From a virus, in the IMG/VR virus record IMGVR_UViG_3300042891_000377, positions 40,172 to 104,171 of that record: a stretch of 64,000 nucleotides of DNA. One strand, given 5' to 3'. The notes beneath the pieces were generated by a model, which worked only from the letters and a program-made list of their open reading frames with translations, had not been told where the DNA came from and did not search any database. The position numbers and the translations under genes were made by a program. Positions 25,028 to 34,241 of the stretch are shown here, piece by piece; position 1 is the first letter of the stretch; each line of letters begins with the position of its first letter.

Positions 25028-26266
25028 TACTCGATGTATATCATCATAGGCTATGGCGTTATCGTCGTAGCCTATTTCTTTGAATAGAGTACGACAATTA
25101 TCTAGCAGTTCTTTTGTAATAATATGCTTGAATTCACCGTAGAAATGATGGAAATTGTACTCTACGATTGGCGCTATAGCCTCTATAACCTGTTGTTTCT
25201 CTTCTGCTGTTAACGCACAGTACCAAGCAATCTGCTGAACAACAGCTTCTGTACGTTGATCGTTGTCCTCTATTAAATCATAGCTTTCATCTATAATACC
25301 TTCAAACGTTTTAAACCCATATGACTTCAAGTAGGCTAAATTACCAACTGCACCAAGTAACATGAATGGTTGCTTCATTACAATTGGTTTAAATATCTTT
25401 TCAGTTAAGTGTAGTTTGTTGTAATAAAATACTGTTTCGGTAACTATGTGCCACAAGCTGTCATTAGTGCAACGTGGGATATCTGCACTAGCTAACCCAG
25501 GTATATACTTGTTATCAATAATTAATGGGGTACTAGGTAAATGTAATTTAATATGATCAACAGCTTTAGTTGATAACTTTGTATTACTATCGGCAATTTC
25601 TTCTTGCCATGTTGCTTGTTCGGTTGCTAGTCCAAAACTAATTTGCCCGTGTTCTAACAATAATTCTTCAGCTAATTTGCTTACAAAGTAGCAACGATAG
25701 CTACGATCATTACTTACTAATCGATTAAATGTAATATAGTCGTATTTGTATTCTTTAATTACCTGCTTATTATAATTTAACGCATAAAATCCTCGATACC
25801 AATCTAATGCCGCAAACCCGTGAAAGAAGTAATATAGCAATCGTGCATTGTATTTTTTAGCATAGTGATCGGCTAATTCAGATATTTCACTGGTGACAAT
25901 AGTTTTCTGCTTGTGTACATAAGATAAATTATTGATCCCAAAATTTAAAACTTCTTGCGAAACAACTGGGAAATTGTAAGGATGCGAATTGGTGTTATTA
26001 AATTCAATTATTTCATCTGCTGTATATTTACTTGGATAATCAAATACTTTAAGATAATCATCTGTTAGTTTATTTAATAACGGTTCCTGATCGTAAAAGA
26101 AGATTTTTTCTGTCACACATATAGTACGGGTAAATAATATTATATCATTGATAGTTATTTGCTCTGCATTGGTACTAATAGTTCCGCCGCTAGGGCAATG
26201 ATATAAATCAAAATCTTTAAACAGTTCTTGATATAAAAATTCGTATACATGATCAACTTGGAGCAT
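25016..26266 (-). CDS. Glycosyltransferase-like protein, copy 1
   Basis: About 416 aa from the ATG at 26266 (another at 26275 would overlap the divergent gene). The C-terminal block YNKLHLTEKIFKPIVMKQ.. plus GFKTFEGIIDESYD resembles the EKI/nucleotide-sugar region of fucosyltransferase- and exostosin-like enzymes. The same block occurs in the gene at 30992-31996, so the two are paralogues. The N-terminal 250 residues are unassigned. Sugar transfer is a moderate inference. Its 3' end overlaps uvsE by 12 nt, convergent. Confidence 0.5.
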   Translation of the reverse strand: MLQVDHVYEFLYQELFKDFDLYHCPSGGTISTNAEQITINDIILFTRTICVTEKIFFYDQEPLLNKLTDDYLKVFDYPSKYTADEIIEFNNTNSHPYNFPVVSQEVLNFGINNLSYVHKQKTIVTSEISELADHYAKKYNARLLYYFFHGFAALDWYRGFYALNYNKQVIKEYKYDYITFNRLVSNDRSYRCYFVSKLAEELLLEHGQISFGLATEQATWQEEIADSNTKLSTKAVDHIKLHLPSTPLIIDNKYIPGLASADIPRCTNDSLWHIVTETVFYYNKLHLTEKIFKPIVMKQPFMLLGAVGNLAYLKSYGFKTFEGIIDESYDLIEDNDQRTEAVVQQIAWYCALTAEEKQQVIEAIAPIVEYNFHHFYGEFKHIITKELLDNCRTLFKEIGYDDNAIAYDDIHRVLTS

Positions 26267-26268
26267 TA

Positions 26269-27507
26269 ATGTCATCTCAATTAAAAACAGTAGGATTCAT
26301 TGGAATCGGCAAACTTGGCCTAGCCTGCGCAGAAGTAATGTCAACTCATTATGATGTTACTGGCTATGATATTTACCCACGTACCAGTGACAAGATAGCA
26401 ATATCTGATACTTTAGAAGGAGCAGTAACAGGTAAGGATGTTATCTTTGTTGCAGTACAAACTCCCCACGATCCAATCTATGATGGATCACAACCAATTA
26501 CACATTTGCCAAACAAAGACTTTGATTACACTATTGTAAATCAAGTATTGGCAGATATTAATCAATATGTTACACAGGACCAACTTGTGGTACTAATTTC
26601 AACAGTGCTACCTGGTACTACACGCAGGGAACTGCGTAAACATATTACCAACGCACGTTTTATCTATAATCCTTATCTAATTGCCATGGGCAGTGTTGAG
26701 TGGGATATGGTTAATCCTGAGATGGTTATTGTTGGTACAGAAGACGGTAGCTTAACTGGTGATGCGCAATTACTTAAAGACTTCTACGCACCCCTTATGG
26801 AAAACGATCCGCGCTACGCTATTGGCACTTGGGATGAAGCAGAAGCAATTAAGATTTTCTACAACACATTTATTTCAACTAAAATTGGTTTGGTAAACAT
26901 GATACAGGACGTTGCTATGAAAAGTGGTAATATAAATGTAGATGTAGTAACAGATGCATTATCAAATGCAACCATGCGTATTATCAGTAAGAAATATCTA
27001 ACAGCGGGCATGGGCGATGCAGGACCATGTCATCCACGTGATAACATTGCGCTACGTTGGCTAGCTGAGAATTTAGACCTAGGCTACGATATTTTTGACA
27101 CTGTAATGCATGCTAGAGAAAAGCAAGCAGAAAATCTAGCAGTATACTTAACTGATTTAGCTGACGAACATAACTTGCCAATTGTTATCCATGGTAAGGC
27201 ATATAAGCCTGATGTAGATATGTTAGATGGTAGTTATAGTTTATTAATTGGGCATTATCTTGAAGAACTTAAAGTTGAGTTTTCGTATAGCGATCCACTA
27301 ACAGGCGATCACGTAGAAAATGGCAAAGATGCTGTGATATTATTAGCACACAATCGTCAGATTACCTATGGATATACCGGCGAACTGCCCGAACAACAAC
27401 TATACTTTACTCCCGGTACTAACAGCATTATCTTAGATCCATGGCGTAAATTTGAAAGTCTAAACTATCAAGTAATTCACTACGGAAATACTCGTGGTCA
27501 GTATTAA
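26269..27507 (+). CDS. UDP-glucose/GDP-mannose dehydrogenase family protein
   Basis: 412 aa. N-terminal Rossmann motif VGFIGIGKLGLACAEVM, then STVLPGTTR, the central dimer helix region (EAIKIFYNTFISTKIGLVNM) and the catalytic Cys in GDAGPCHPRDN; the C-terminal domain has HGKAYKPDVDMLDGSYS. The family oxidises nucleotide sugars to uronic acids by two NAD-dependent steps. Divergent from a glycosyltransferase-like gene and followed by a coupled oxygenase, it suggests a sugar pathway for envelope or virion decoration. Confidence 0.87.
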   Translation: MSSQLKTVGFIGIGKLGLACAEVMSTHYDVTGYDIYPRTSDKIAISDTLEGAVTGKDVIFVAVQTPHDPIYDGSQPITHLPNKDFDYTIVNQVLADINQYVTQDQLVVLISTVLPGTTRRELRKHITNARFIYNPYLIAMGSVEWDMVNPEMVIVGTEDGSLTGDAQLLKDFYAPLMENDPRYAIGTWDEAEAIKIFYNTFISTKIGLVNMIQDVAMKSGNINVDVVTDALSNATMRIISKKYLTAGMGDAGPCHPRDNIALRWLAENLDLGYDIFDTVMHAREKQAENLAVYLTDLADEHNLPIVIHGKAYKPDVDMLDGSYSLLIGHYLEELKVEFSYSDPLTGDHVENGKDAVILLAHNRQITYGYTGELPEQQLYFTPGTNSIILDPWRKFESLNYQVIHYGNTRGQY

Positions 27508-28012
27508 TATTGATCCTTTCTGGGATGATAGTTTTAAACAATTAGATTATGCTGTAGAAGCATTTAATAATCCCGCGGACACAGCACAATGGATGGAGCA
27601 AGGATATCCGGGTAAGTTCACTGGTGCTATGTGCGACATGCGCAGACCACAGCCAGTTTGGAATCCTATGTTTGTTAAATACTTTAACCGTCTTGGCTGG
27701 CAGGATGTAGGCACAAGTTACTATCGCATGAGCAGTGGTACTATATTACCAGTTCACCAAGATACTTATAAACGATACATAGAGTTGTTTGACCTCACAG
27801 GTCGAGAACATACTATATATCGTGCTATAGTGTTCTTAGAGGATTGGGCTAGTGGACACTATTTAGAAATTGATGGTGAGCCAATTATTAAGTGGACGGC
27901 AGGCGATGTAGTTACATGGTGTTACGATACACCGCACATGGCAGCAAACATGGGATTGACTCCTAGATACACATTACAGATAACAGGGCATATAGATGAA
28001 GATAAGCAGTAG
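27494..28012 (+). CDS. Aspartyl/asparaginyl beta-hydroxylase-like oxygenase
   Basis: 172 aa, GTG start overlapping the dehydrogenase stop. Motifs: SGTILPVHQDTYKRYI (HxD), YRAIVFLEDWASGHYLEIDG, and WCYDTPHMAANMG (distal His), with an Arg in RYTLQITGH. This is the order of Fe(II)/2-oxoglutarate hydroxylases. Its 3' end overlaps the next gene by 17 nt. Substrate unknown. Confidence 0.75.
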   Translation: MVSINIDPFWDDSFKQLDYAVEAFNNPADTAQWMEQGYPGKFTGAMCDMRRPQPVWNPMFVKYFNRLGWQDVGTSYYRMSSGTILPVHQDTYKRYIELFDLTGREHTIYRAIVFLEDWASGHYLEIDGEPIIKWTAGDVVTWCYDTPHMAANMGLTPRYTLQITGHIDEDKQ

Positions 28013-28910
28013 CAATGAATGGGGCAAGTTAAAAAGTATAGTAGTAGGTTCAGCAACCTACGCTAACTGGCCTAGTAATGATCCTGTATTCTCACAAGAA
28101 CATTTAAAAACAGCATGGCACGAAACTCCTGTACCAAGTGGCCCTGTGCCGCAATGGATCGTTGATGAGGCAAATGAAGATTTAGATGAGCTCGCTGGAG
28201 TATTAATTAAGTTAGGTATAGAAGTATTTCGTCCCAATGAAATGAATTTTGTTGAACGTGAAGGCATGTACAATTATTGTCCACGTGATAGATTGTTAAT
28301 TGCAGGTAGCTGTGTTATCGATCCTGCCATGATGTATCCTTGCCGTGACCAAGAAATTGAAACATTAGATTTTGTACTTGGAAACGCAAGCGCAGTAATG
28401 CCTATGCCACGCGGCCAAGGTATGATTATGGACGCGGCCAACGTGTGTAGACTTGGTAAAACATGGTTATACTTACTAAGTGACAGCGGTAATCAACAGG
28501 CATTAGATTGGTTGCGTAAAAAATTGCCACACATTAATATTGAAGCATGTAACTTTTACAATGGTGTACACATCGACAGTACAATTGTTCCGTTGCGTGA
28601 AGGATTTGTTGTACTCAATGCCAGCAGGGTAACACCGGATAATTGCCCTAAGGCCTTTGATGGTTGGACTAAACTTTGGGTAACTGACGTAGAAGCACAA
28701 AGTTTTCATGAATACCCCTATGCTAGTAAATGGATTGGATTGAATATGTTAAGCATAGATCCTAATACAGTAATTGTTGATCGAGCACAGTATAGACTTA
28801 TAGAAGACTTGGAACGTGCAGGCTTTGTAACAATTCCATTACAATTAAGACATAGTAGAACACTTGGTGGTGGATTCCATTGTGTGACTCTTGATTTAGT
28901 TAGAGATTAG
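27996..28910 (+). CDS. Amidinotransferase / arginine deiminase superfamily protein
   Basis: 304 aa. The pattern of glycine amidinotransferases is present: EWGKLKSIVVGSA at the start, NYCPRDRLLIAG (substrate Asp/Arg), MDAANVCRLG, GVHIDSTIVPL (catalytic His region) and GGGFHCVTLDLVR at the end with the catalytic Cys. Such enzymes move an amidino group from arginine or hydrolyse guanidines. Coupled to the oxygenase and dehydrogenase upstream, which hints at a modified small molecule or amino sugar. Relatives occur in marine phages, from memory. Confidence 0.85.
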   Translation: MKISSSNEWGKLKSIVVGSATYANWPSNDPVFSQEHLKTAWHETPVPSGPVPQWIVDEANEDLDELAGVLIKLGIEVFRPNEMNFVEREGMYNYCPRDRLLIAGSCVIDPAMMYPCRDQEIETLDFVLGNASAVMPMPRGQGMIMDAANVCRLGKTWLYLLSDSGNQQALDWLRKKLPHINIEACNFYNGVHIDSTIVPLREGFVVLNASRVTPDNCPKAFDGWTKLWVTDVEAQSFHEYPYASKWIGLNMLSIDPNTVIVDRAQYRLIEDLERAGFVTIPLQLRHSRTLGGGFHCVTLDLVRD

Positions 28911-28971
28911 CGCATTCTGTTAATGTGTTTAATTAAGATTTAACTAAATATTTGTAACATTTGGATATATC

Positions 28972-29703
28972 ATGACCAATAGCTTCGCGAGCTACACACA
29001 GGCCTCACTTAATGCTTTGCAATTTAATCTTAAAAGTCAAGATGCGATTAATAAAAAGCAAGAGATACTAACCGGCATTGCTGCCCACTATAAATCTAAC
29101 CCCACAAGTATATTATTTGTTGGGTTTAGTCCATTAATGTTAGGGGTAACTTACAAACAGATATTTGTCACTAACATAACCGCTGAAACAAAAAATTACC
29201 TTGATGCTAGCGACATTAAATACACATATATAGATACAAAGGATTTACCAGGATATAAGAAACAATTCTCCTGGGTAGTAGCAGGTGATGAATATTTTAC
29301 CTTTGCTAACACAGAAGAAGAGCAACAGACTAGTGTAGAAATAATTGCTAGTCTGGCTAAAGATTTAATAGTCACAACATTACGTGATTATAAAAATCAA
29401 AACTTTAAAGACCGTGAGTTTAGCCAACCACAGGCAGTTTATAATCACAGTGATAGTTTAGTATTTTTAGAATATCACAAATATGATTATTCAGATAAAA
29501 ATGCCTGGGCAACAACAGTATATGAAATGCAAGATACTAAAACACAATCTTATGGTCCGTTTAGTCGTCGAGCAATGTTTTTTAAACAGTTAGCAAAGTT
29601 TAGTATCGATGCTGGTGCTAAACAGTTTTATGTACACAAGGATTTAATGTACAAAAGTCTTATACGTAGAAACTATGAGCATGTAATATCAATTTCAATT
29701 TAA
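28972..29703 (+). CDS. Hypothetical protein with Rossmann/methyltransferase-like core
   Basis: 243 aa. The alternating pattern ILFVGFSPLMLG, QIFVTNITAET, YTYIDTKDL and FSWVVAGDEYF looks like a class I methyltransferase fold, but the glycine-rich SAM loop is weak. It lies 18 nt before the fibre-like gene, so a structural-region role is possible. Upstream CTAAATATTTG is a poor late-motif match. Function not assigned. Confidence 0.5.
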   Translation: MTNSFASYTQASLNALQFNLKSQDAINKKQEILTGIAAHYKSNPTSILFVGFSPLMLGVTYKQIFVTNITAETKNYLDASDIKYTYIDTKDLPGYKKQFSWVVAGDEYFTFANTEEEQQTSVEIIASLAKDLIVTTLRDYKNQNFKDREFSQPQAVYNHSDSLVFLEYHKYDYSDKNAWATTVYEMQDTKTQSYGPFSRRAMFFKQLAKFSIDAGAKQFYVHKDLMYKSLIRRNYEHVISISI

Positions 29704-29721
29704 AGTTTTTCAAGTGAGTAT

Positions 29722-30990
29722 ATGGATATCAACGAACAATTACAGCCCATTGTCGCCGGGCTAATAGACAATCTCAAAGTATCAATTGAGCAAGAACTGC
29801 ATGATAAAGTCAGTGCCGAAGTAATTAAAAAAATTGCCAGTACTGAACTTGATACAGTAGTTGACAGTCTTGTTAAAAAACAAATTGGCGATCGCCTTGA
29901 TAAATTTAACTTTGCCGATACCAGCAGAGAACAACTAACAGCACAAATTGCTAAGATCACAGCTGATGTCAATAAAACTGTCATTGACAAAGCCAATGTA
30001 CAGATCACACAAGAAATAAAAAAACAACTTGCTACCCTTGATCTTAATTTAATAGTTAACGAAATTGTTAAATCTAAATTACTCGAGCTGATTAAACTAC
30101 ATAATTTTCCAGAAAGAAGCATAGCGCACACTGCTATAAATTTACAAGGTTTCAATTTATCCGGTGATGCTATAAATGGTGGCATTATACAAAACTTTGG
30201 CAGTACTGGTATAGAAGACCGTGCTAGTTTTGTACAACTTACCCTTATGGATCATGCCTGTGCATTTGAAGGTCCTGTGTTTGCACCAAGTGCAAAGATC
30301 ACAGGTGACCTAACAGTAGATGGCACCTTAACACTCAATGGCACTGTTTTGGAATCAAGTCCAGGCTTTGCACAGTTAGTTGATGCCGCGGGTAATGCAG
30401 TTGTTGGAAAACTTGACACCCAATTGTTTACAGGATTCAGTGATATAGTATTTGGTAGAATACAAGAAACTGGAATTGACCTAGATAAGATTACACAAGG
30501 CGGTAAAGAAATTGTTAAGGGACCACAATTAGGCTATCACATTGTTGACAGTAACCTGCAACGTGTGGGTGTGGTCAAAGATCTACAAACATCAGGTGAG
30601 AACTTACTAAGCGATACCTTATATGTTACACAGCGCAGGGTTGGTGTCAACACCATGGACCCGAGTGCTGTGTTTGCAGTATGGGACGAAGAAGTTGAAA
30701 TGATTGTAGCCAAACGTAAACAGGACACTGGCTACATCGGAACGGCACGTAAACAACAACTTACACTTGGCAGTAATAACAAAGAAAATATTATCCTTGA
30801 CACTGACGGTAGTGTTAAGGTTGAGAACTTAGTTGTGGGTCGTGTTGCAATGACATCAGCTACAGCAGTTCCAAACTATGCCGGAGAAATGGCACAGATT
30901 GTCTACAATGAATTACCTGCACCCGGTAGTCCAATTGGATGGGTATGTATTGGTGGTTCAAGATGGGCTAAGTTTGGTATAATAGAATAA
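29722..30990 (+). CDS. Tail-fibre-like structural protein
   Basis: 422 aa. The N-terminal 140 residues are a coiled-coil-like region (QLQPIVAGLIDNLKVSIEQE, VNEIVKSKLLELIKL). The remainder is beta-rich with fibre-type phrases (ITGDLTVDGTLTLNGTVLE, VKVENLVVGRVAMTSA) and a C-terminal PGSPIGWVCIGGSRWAKFGI cap like many phage fibre or baseplate proteins. Similar ITGDLTVDG phrases occur in the 44.7-49 kb fibre block. Exact position in the virion is unknown. Confidence 0.75.
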   Translation: MDINEQLQPIVAGLIDNLKVSIEQELHDKVSAEVIKKIASTELDTVVDSLVKKQIGDRLDKFNFADTSREQLTAQIAKITADVNKTVIDKANVQITQEIKKQLATLDLNLIVNEIVKSKLLELIKLHNFPERSIAHTAINLQGFNLSGDAINGGIIQNFGSTGIEDRASFVQLTLMDHACAFEGPVFAPSAKITGDLTVDGTLTLNGTVLESSPGFAQLVDAAGNAVVGKLDTQLFTGFSDIVFGRIQETGIDLDKITQGGKEIVKGPQLGYHIVDSNLQRVGVVKDLQTSGENLLSDTLYVTQRRVGVNTMDPSAVFAVWDEEVEMIVAKRKQDTGYIGTARKQQLTLGSNNKENIILDTDGSVKVENLVVGRVAMTSATAVPNYAGEMAQIVYNELPAPGSPIGWVCIGGSRWAKFGIIE

Positions 30991-30991
30991 T

Positions 30992-31996
30992 TTAAACTAA
31001 CGTAGTCTTAAGGTTAGTATGAAATTGCTGTTGCCAATCAGTTTCAAACATAATACGTTTATTATGCTCGACTATTTCACGTATTTTCTCTAATACATCT
31101 GCCTGTGATAATGTAATTAAATATTCCATCTGTTTAAATGCCCGAGCAAACCGGGTAGTTGGATCTTCAATAGTATCATAAGTTTCATCGATAATACCAT
31201 CAAATGTTCTAAATCCTAAACTGCGAAGATTACGCAGATAGTATTGTCCACTAAACACGATAAACAATCTTTCTGCTATTATAGGTTTAACAATCTTTTC
31301 AGTATAGAAACTATAGTCATTATCAAAATTAGTTTCTGCTACGATACTGTATGCAGTTTGATTGTAGATGCTAATAGGAACGATGGTGCTGATACTCATC
31401 TCCATGTTATGATATTTAACTTTGCCTATACTATGGGTAATTGGATTGACAGGAACCATGTCACTTTCCCAAATAAAATTATCATTATTGAATAATTCTA
31501 GATGTGCAAATTTATAATAGGTTAATATGGATAATTTATCTATGCCTGATACGTGTGCATGATCATATATAAAATCTCTATGAGGTCTACTGGCTCCTAG
31601 TAATATATCAAACATTTTTTCTTTAGTATCGTATGGTGTTAATTGTTCCAATGTAGTGTGTTGTTGATAAAACGATCGAGTATTGATAAACCAATCCATC
31701 CATAGATCTGAATCAATACCTTTGACATACCCACAGGTAAAATATTTTATTTTATTGGATTGATATCGTCGCATAAAATCAACTGTAGTTCGATGTAATT
31801 CTGATACTAATATAACAATGCAATCACAGTGAATTAATGCTTGATCTATATCAAGTTCAAAGTTAGAATTATATGGAAATGGTATATGAAATACTGCGCG
31901 AGTTGCTAGCGCAATATTGTCAATTGGAGTGATATTAAGACAATTTAAATGGTATCGGCAAACATCCGAATTTGTATAAACGTTTGCCGATAACAT
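30992..31996 (-). CDS. Glycosyltransferase-like protein, copy 2
   Basis: 334 aa. The C-terminal block (FYTEKIVKPIIAERLFIVFS, then RSLGFRTFDGIIDETYD) matches the gene at 25016-26266. The N-terminal region contains HCDCIVILVSELHR and ASRPHRDFIYDHA. A role in transferring sugar to a phage or host surface is inferred from the EKI-type motif only. It is convergent with the fibre-like gene and follows the Pro/Lys-rich gene by 3 nt on minus. Confidence 0.48.
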   Translation of the reverse strand: MLSANVYTNSDVCRYHLNCLNITPIDNIALATRAVFHIPFPYNSNFELDIDQALIHCDCIVILVSELHRTTVDFMRRYQSNKIKYFTCGYVKGIDSDLWMDWFINTRSFYQQHTTLEQLTPYDTKEKMFDILLGASRPHRDFIYDHAHVSGIDKLSILTYYKFAHLELFNNDNFIWESDMVPVNPITHSIGKVKYHNMEMSISTIVPISIYNQTAYSIVAETNFDNDYSFYTEKIVKPIIAERLFIVFSGQYYLRNLRSLGFRTFDGIIDETYDTIEDPTTRFARAFKQMEYLITLSQADVLEKIREIVEHNKRIMFETDWQQQFHTNLKTTLV

Positions 31997-31999
31997 GTA

Positions 32000-32260
32000 T
32001 TACTTAGTTGTTACTGGTGTTTTTGCAGCAGTTTTCTTTTTACCATAGTATGGTTTACGTTTCTTAGCTGGTGCAGTTGTTTTAGCTGGTAATGGTGCTA
32101 ATTTAACTTCTGCCACTGTGCCTGCACGTTGTCTTGTTGGTTTAGCTGGTGGAATGTAAACAGCAGCTGGTACTTCAGCCTTAGCCGGTGGTGTTAAAAT
32201 TTCTTTAACAGTTTCTTGCGGGGCGCCAAAACCAAAAAGTTGTTTGATAAAATTAATCAT
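32000..32260 (-). CDS. Pro/Lys/Ala-rich low-complexity protein
   Basis: 86 aa. It begins MINFIKQLFGFGAPQ with a short amphipathic helix, then an extended, very basic Ala/Pro/Lys tail (KRKPYYGKKKTAAKTP) reminiscent of histone-tail-like or DNA-binding phage proteins. AAGGAGAAC precedes the ATG and AATAAATATTAC lies further upstream on minus. Function unknown. Confidence 0.55.
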   Translation of the reverse strand: MINFIKQLFGFGAPQETVKEILTPPAKAEVPAAVYIPPAKPTRQRAGTVAEVKLAPLPAKTTAPAKKRKPYYGKKKTAAKTPVTTK

Positions 32261-32318
32261 GTAGTTCTCCTTGTGTAATATTTATTCATTATATACGCAT
32301 AGATAAAATTTATTTTAG

Positions 32319-32347
32319 TTGACATTTTGGTAAAATGACTGTATAAT
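32319..32347 (+). promoter_or_regulatory. Sigma70-type promoter cassette
   Basis: TTGACA-17 nt-TATAAT; the spacer TTTTGGTAAAATGACTG is the same as in the cassette at 32761. Confidence 0.87.
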
Positions 32348-32402
32348 GCTATACATAAACTGTTAATAAGGAAGAACAAAATCCACACTTTTAGGAGCAA
32401 TA

Positions 32403-32753
32403 ATGACCACTAACGCTTACATCTTTGCTTGGGATCAAAAAGGTATTGACAGCATAATTCCAATTAGTCAATACGAAGAATGGGATAAAAAGAACACGTG
32501 GAATGTTCTAACCGATCAACCAACTGAACGTAATCCGTTAAACAGCATCATTCAAAGTCTTGTACTTCGCGCAATTTACAATAGTCAACGTCACTATGAA
32601 ATCTACAGTATAGATTGTGCATTTCCAATAGACGAAAAAGAGTGGCGTGAGATCTGGCAAGAGAATCCGCAGGGCACAGCAGATCTAATACGTGAGCGTG
32701 GTGTTAAGTTATATAGCGATAGAGAAGATAGAAAATCTCAAGTAATCAGTTAG
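32403..32753 (+). CDS. Hypothetical protein
   Basis: 116 aa, soluble, Trp-rich (YIFAWDQKGIDS, YEEWDKKNTW, EKEWREIWQEN). AGGAGCAATA precedes the ATG after a 50-nt leader. Single-gene unit under a cassette promoter. Function unknown. Confidence 0.65.
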   Translation: MTTNAYIFAWDQKGIDSIIPISQYEEWDKKNTWNVLTDQPTERNPLNSIIQSLVLRAIYNSQRHYEIYSIDCAFPIDEKEWREIWQENPQGTADLIRERGVKLYSDREDRKSQVIS

Positions 32754-32760
32754 ATTTTGG

Positions 32761-32789
32761 TTGACATTTTGGTAAAATGACTGTATAAT
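32761..32789 (+). promoter_or_regulatory. Sigma70-type promoter cassette
   Basis: TTGACA-17 nt-TATAAT, with the ATTTTGG lead and TTACACATACA downstream block. Confidence 0.87.
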
Positions 32790-32821
32790 GTTACACATAC
32801 AATAACAAAACGGAGCAAAAT

Positions 32822-33103
32822 ATGACAACTTCAATTAAAACACAAGCTGATTTAGATTGGGAAATACAAGCATACGGCATGTCGGAAGCTTCTGTTAAGC
32901 ACCTTGTAGAAACACAGGCTTTTCCAGGTACAGAATTGATGTTTGCCGCTGGTATGTTAAGTGATGCGCAACAGATTATGGATCCAGAGTTTAATAAAGA
33001 TGGGTGGGTAAGTCCAGAAACTGCTAACCGTGCTCGTCAATATATGAATGTTGCCAAATATATTATGTTTAACATGATGAAAGACGAAAGGAAGGCTGCT
33101 TAA
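32822..33103 (+). CDS. Hypothetical protein
   Basis: 93 aa, mostly helical (ADLDWEIQAYGMSEASVKHL, TANRARQYMNVAKYIMFNMM). Its TAA overlaps the next ATG (TAATG). First gene of a four-gene unit. Not recognised. Confidence 0.65.
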   Translation: MTTSIKTQADLDWEIQAYGMSEASVKHLVETQAFPGTELMFAAGMLSDAQQIMDPEFNKDGWVSPETANRARQYMNVAKYIMFNMMKDERKAA

Positions 33104-33531
33104 TGGGCTTAGACATGTATGCGTATGCCGCAGCCAGAGAAGGGCAACAAAAAGAGTTTTGGCATGATGGTGAGTTTGATCCAGAAACTGGTGACTACGT
33201 TAATGCTAAAGTAACCAAACCAATTGAAATTGCCTATTGGCGCAAGCACCCCAACTTGCATGGTTGGATGGAAGAACTTTGGCGGAGTAAAGGCAGTCCA
33301 CGTGACAGCGATGACGAAGAAACATTCAACGGTATTGAACTTGAACTGACCTGGGAAGATATCGATATGTTAGAGGAAGATATCAATCAAGGCGCACTAC
33401 CTGGTACAAGTGGTTTCTTCTTTGGTGATCCGGCAGATGATTACTATCGTGGGGATGACTTAAAGTTTATTCAAGAAGCACGTAGTCAACTGTTCTTAGG
33501 CTTACGTGTATTTTATAATTCAAGTTGGTAA
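33103..33531 (+). CDS. MGLDMYAY-type phage hypothetical protein
   Basis: 142 aa. It opens MGLDMYAYAAARE, a start I associate with a conserved phage hypothetical family, and contains IAYWRKHPNLHGWMEELW and a C-terminal FFFGDPADDYYRGDDLKFI. Strongly acidic. Coupled to the preceding gene. The family has no known function to my knowledge. Confidence 0.72.
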   Translation: MGLDMYAYAAAREGQQKEFWHDGEFDPETGDYVNAKVTKPIEIAYWRKHPNLHGWMEELWRSKGSPRDSDDEETFNGIELELTWEDIDMLEEDINQGALPGTSGFFFGDPADDYYRGDDLKFIQEARSQLFLGLRVFYNSSW

Positions 33532-33541
33532 GGAGAATAGC

Positions 33542-33724
33542 ATGGATAAAATAATTAAACAAATTAAAGGTATTGGTGAAGTTGGTATTGATACAAACGC
33601 AAGTCCAGGCAATGGTCCTTACTATGTTAAGCACTATCGCACAGGCTACGATGTCTGTGGCTTTGACTCCGTTGAAGAAGCACTGATGGAGTTGGAATTT
33701 GTTGAAGATGGAGCATTAGCTTGA
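33542..33724 (+). CDS. Small hypothetical protein
   Basis: 60 aa from ATG 33542, with AAGGAGAAT upstream. MDKIIKQIKGIGEVGID and YYVKHYRTGYDVCGFDSVEE suggest a small alpha/beta fold. Its stop overlaps the next start. Function unknown. Confidence 0.6.
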   Translation: MDKIIKQIKGIGEVGIDTNASPGNGPYYVKHYRTGYDVCGFDSVEEALMELEFVEDGALA

Positions 33725-33948
33725 TCAATCACACACTACAATGGTTAGGTACCAGCTGTTTGATCACTATGTATGTGATCATGAGTTTCTACCCTGAGCT
33801 GTATCCCATCAATATTATACTCGGTTGCTTTGGTGGTGTGTTCTATTTTGCTTGGAGTTTCCGTGTGGCAAATCGTCCGCAGATGTTAGTTAACGCTGCA
33901 GGTGTTTTGGTCTGTTTAGCTGGCTTAGTTAAATTATATTTTGCTTGA
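33721..33948 (+). CDS. Two- to three-span membrane protein
   Basis: 75 aa, TTG start overlapping the previous TGA. Hydrophobic spans: LGTSCLITMYVIMSFY, INIILGCFGGVFYFAWSF and MLVNAAGVLVCLAGLVKLYF. The pattern resembles short PnuC/DUF-type phage membrane proteins. Its 3' end overlaps the -35 of the next promoter. Confidence 0.6.
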   Translation: MINHTLQWLGTSCLITMYVIMSFYPELYPINIILGCFGGVFYFAWSFRVANRPQMLVNAAGVLVCLAGLVKLYFA

Positions 33949-33973
33949 CAAAAGTGGTTAAATAGTCTATAAT
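33945..33973 (+). promoter_or_regulatory. Sigma70-type promoter
   Basis: TTGACA-17 nt-TATAAT, a more diverged spacer than the cassettes at 32319 and 32761. Confidence 0.8.
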
Positions 33974-34001
33974 ATGTTACTTGATAATAAGGAAACAACA
34001 A

Positions 34002-34241
34002 ATGGTTACTGATGAGTTTCAATACAATAATGAAGAAGAAGCAGAAATGGGTCAGCTTCATGCTATTCATAATAACATGAATCATATTGCCGCAGTACAA
34101 CGTGAGTTAGCTAAACAGGCTGCACAGCCAAGTCTCGAACATTGCGAAGAATGTGGCGATGAAATACCACGAGCAAGACAGCTTGCCATACCCGGTGTTA
34201 GACTTTGCGTTTTCTGTAAAGAACGTGCAGAACGTCATTAA
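34002..34241 (+). CDS. DksA/TraR-type C4 zinc-finger protein
   Basis: 79 aa from ATG 34002 (AAGGAAAC upstream; a longer TTG-start frame is less likely). The C-terminal half has CEECGDEIPRARQLAIPG and CVFCKERAE, the C-x2-C-x17-C-x2-C zinc ribbon of the DksA/TraR family. TraR-like proteins bind the RNA polymerase secondary channel and mimic DksA-ppGpp. A phage copy could shift host promoter choice. Its TAA overlaps the next ATG. Confidence 0.85.
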   Translation: MVTDEFQYNNEEEAEMGQLHAIHNNMNHIAAVQRELAKQAAQPSLEHCEECGDEIPRARQLAIPGVRLCVFCKERAERH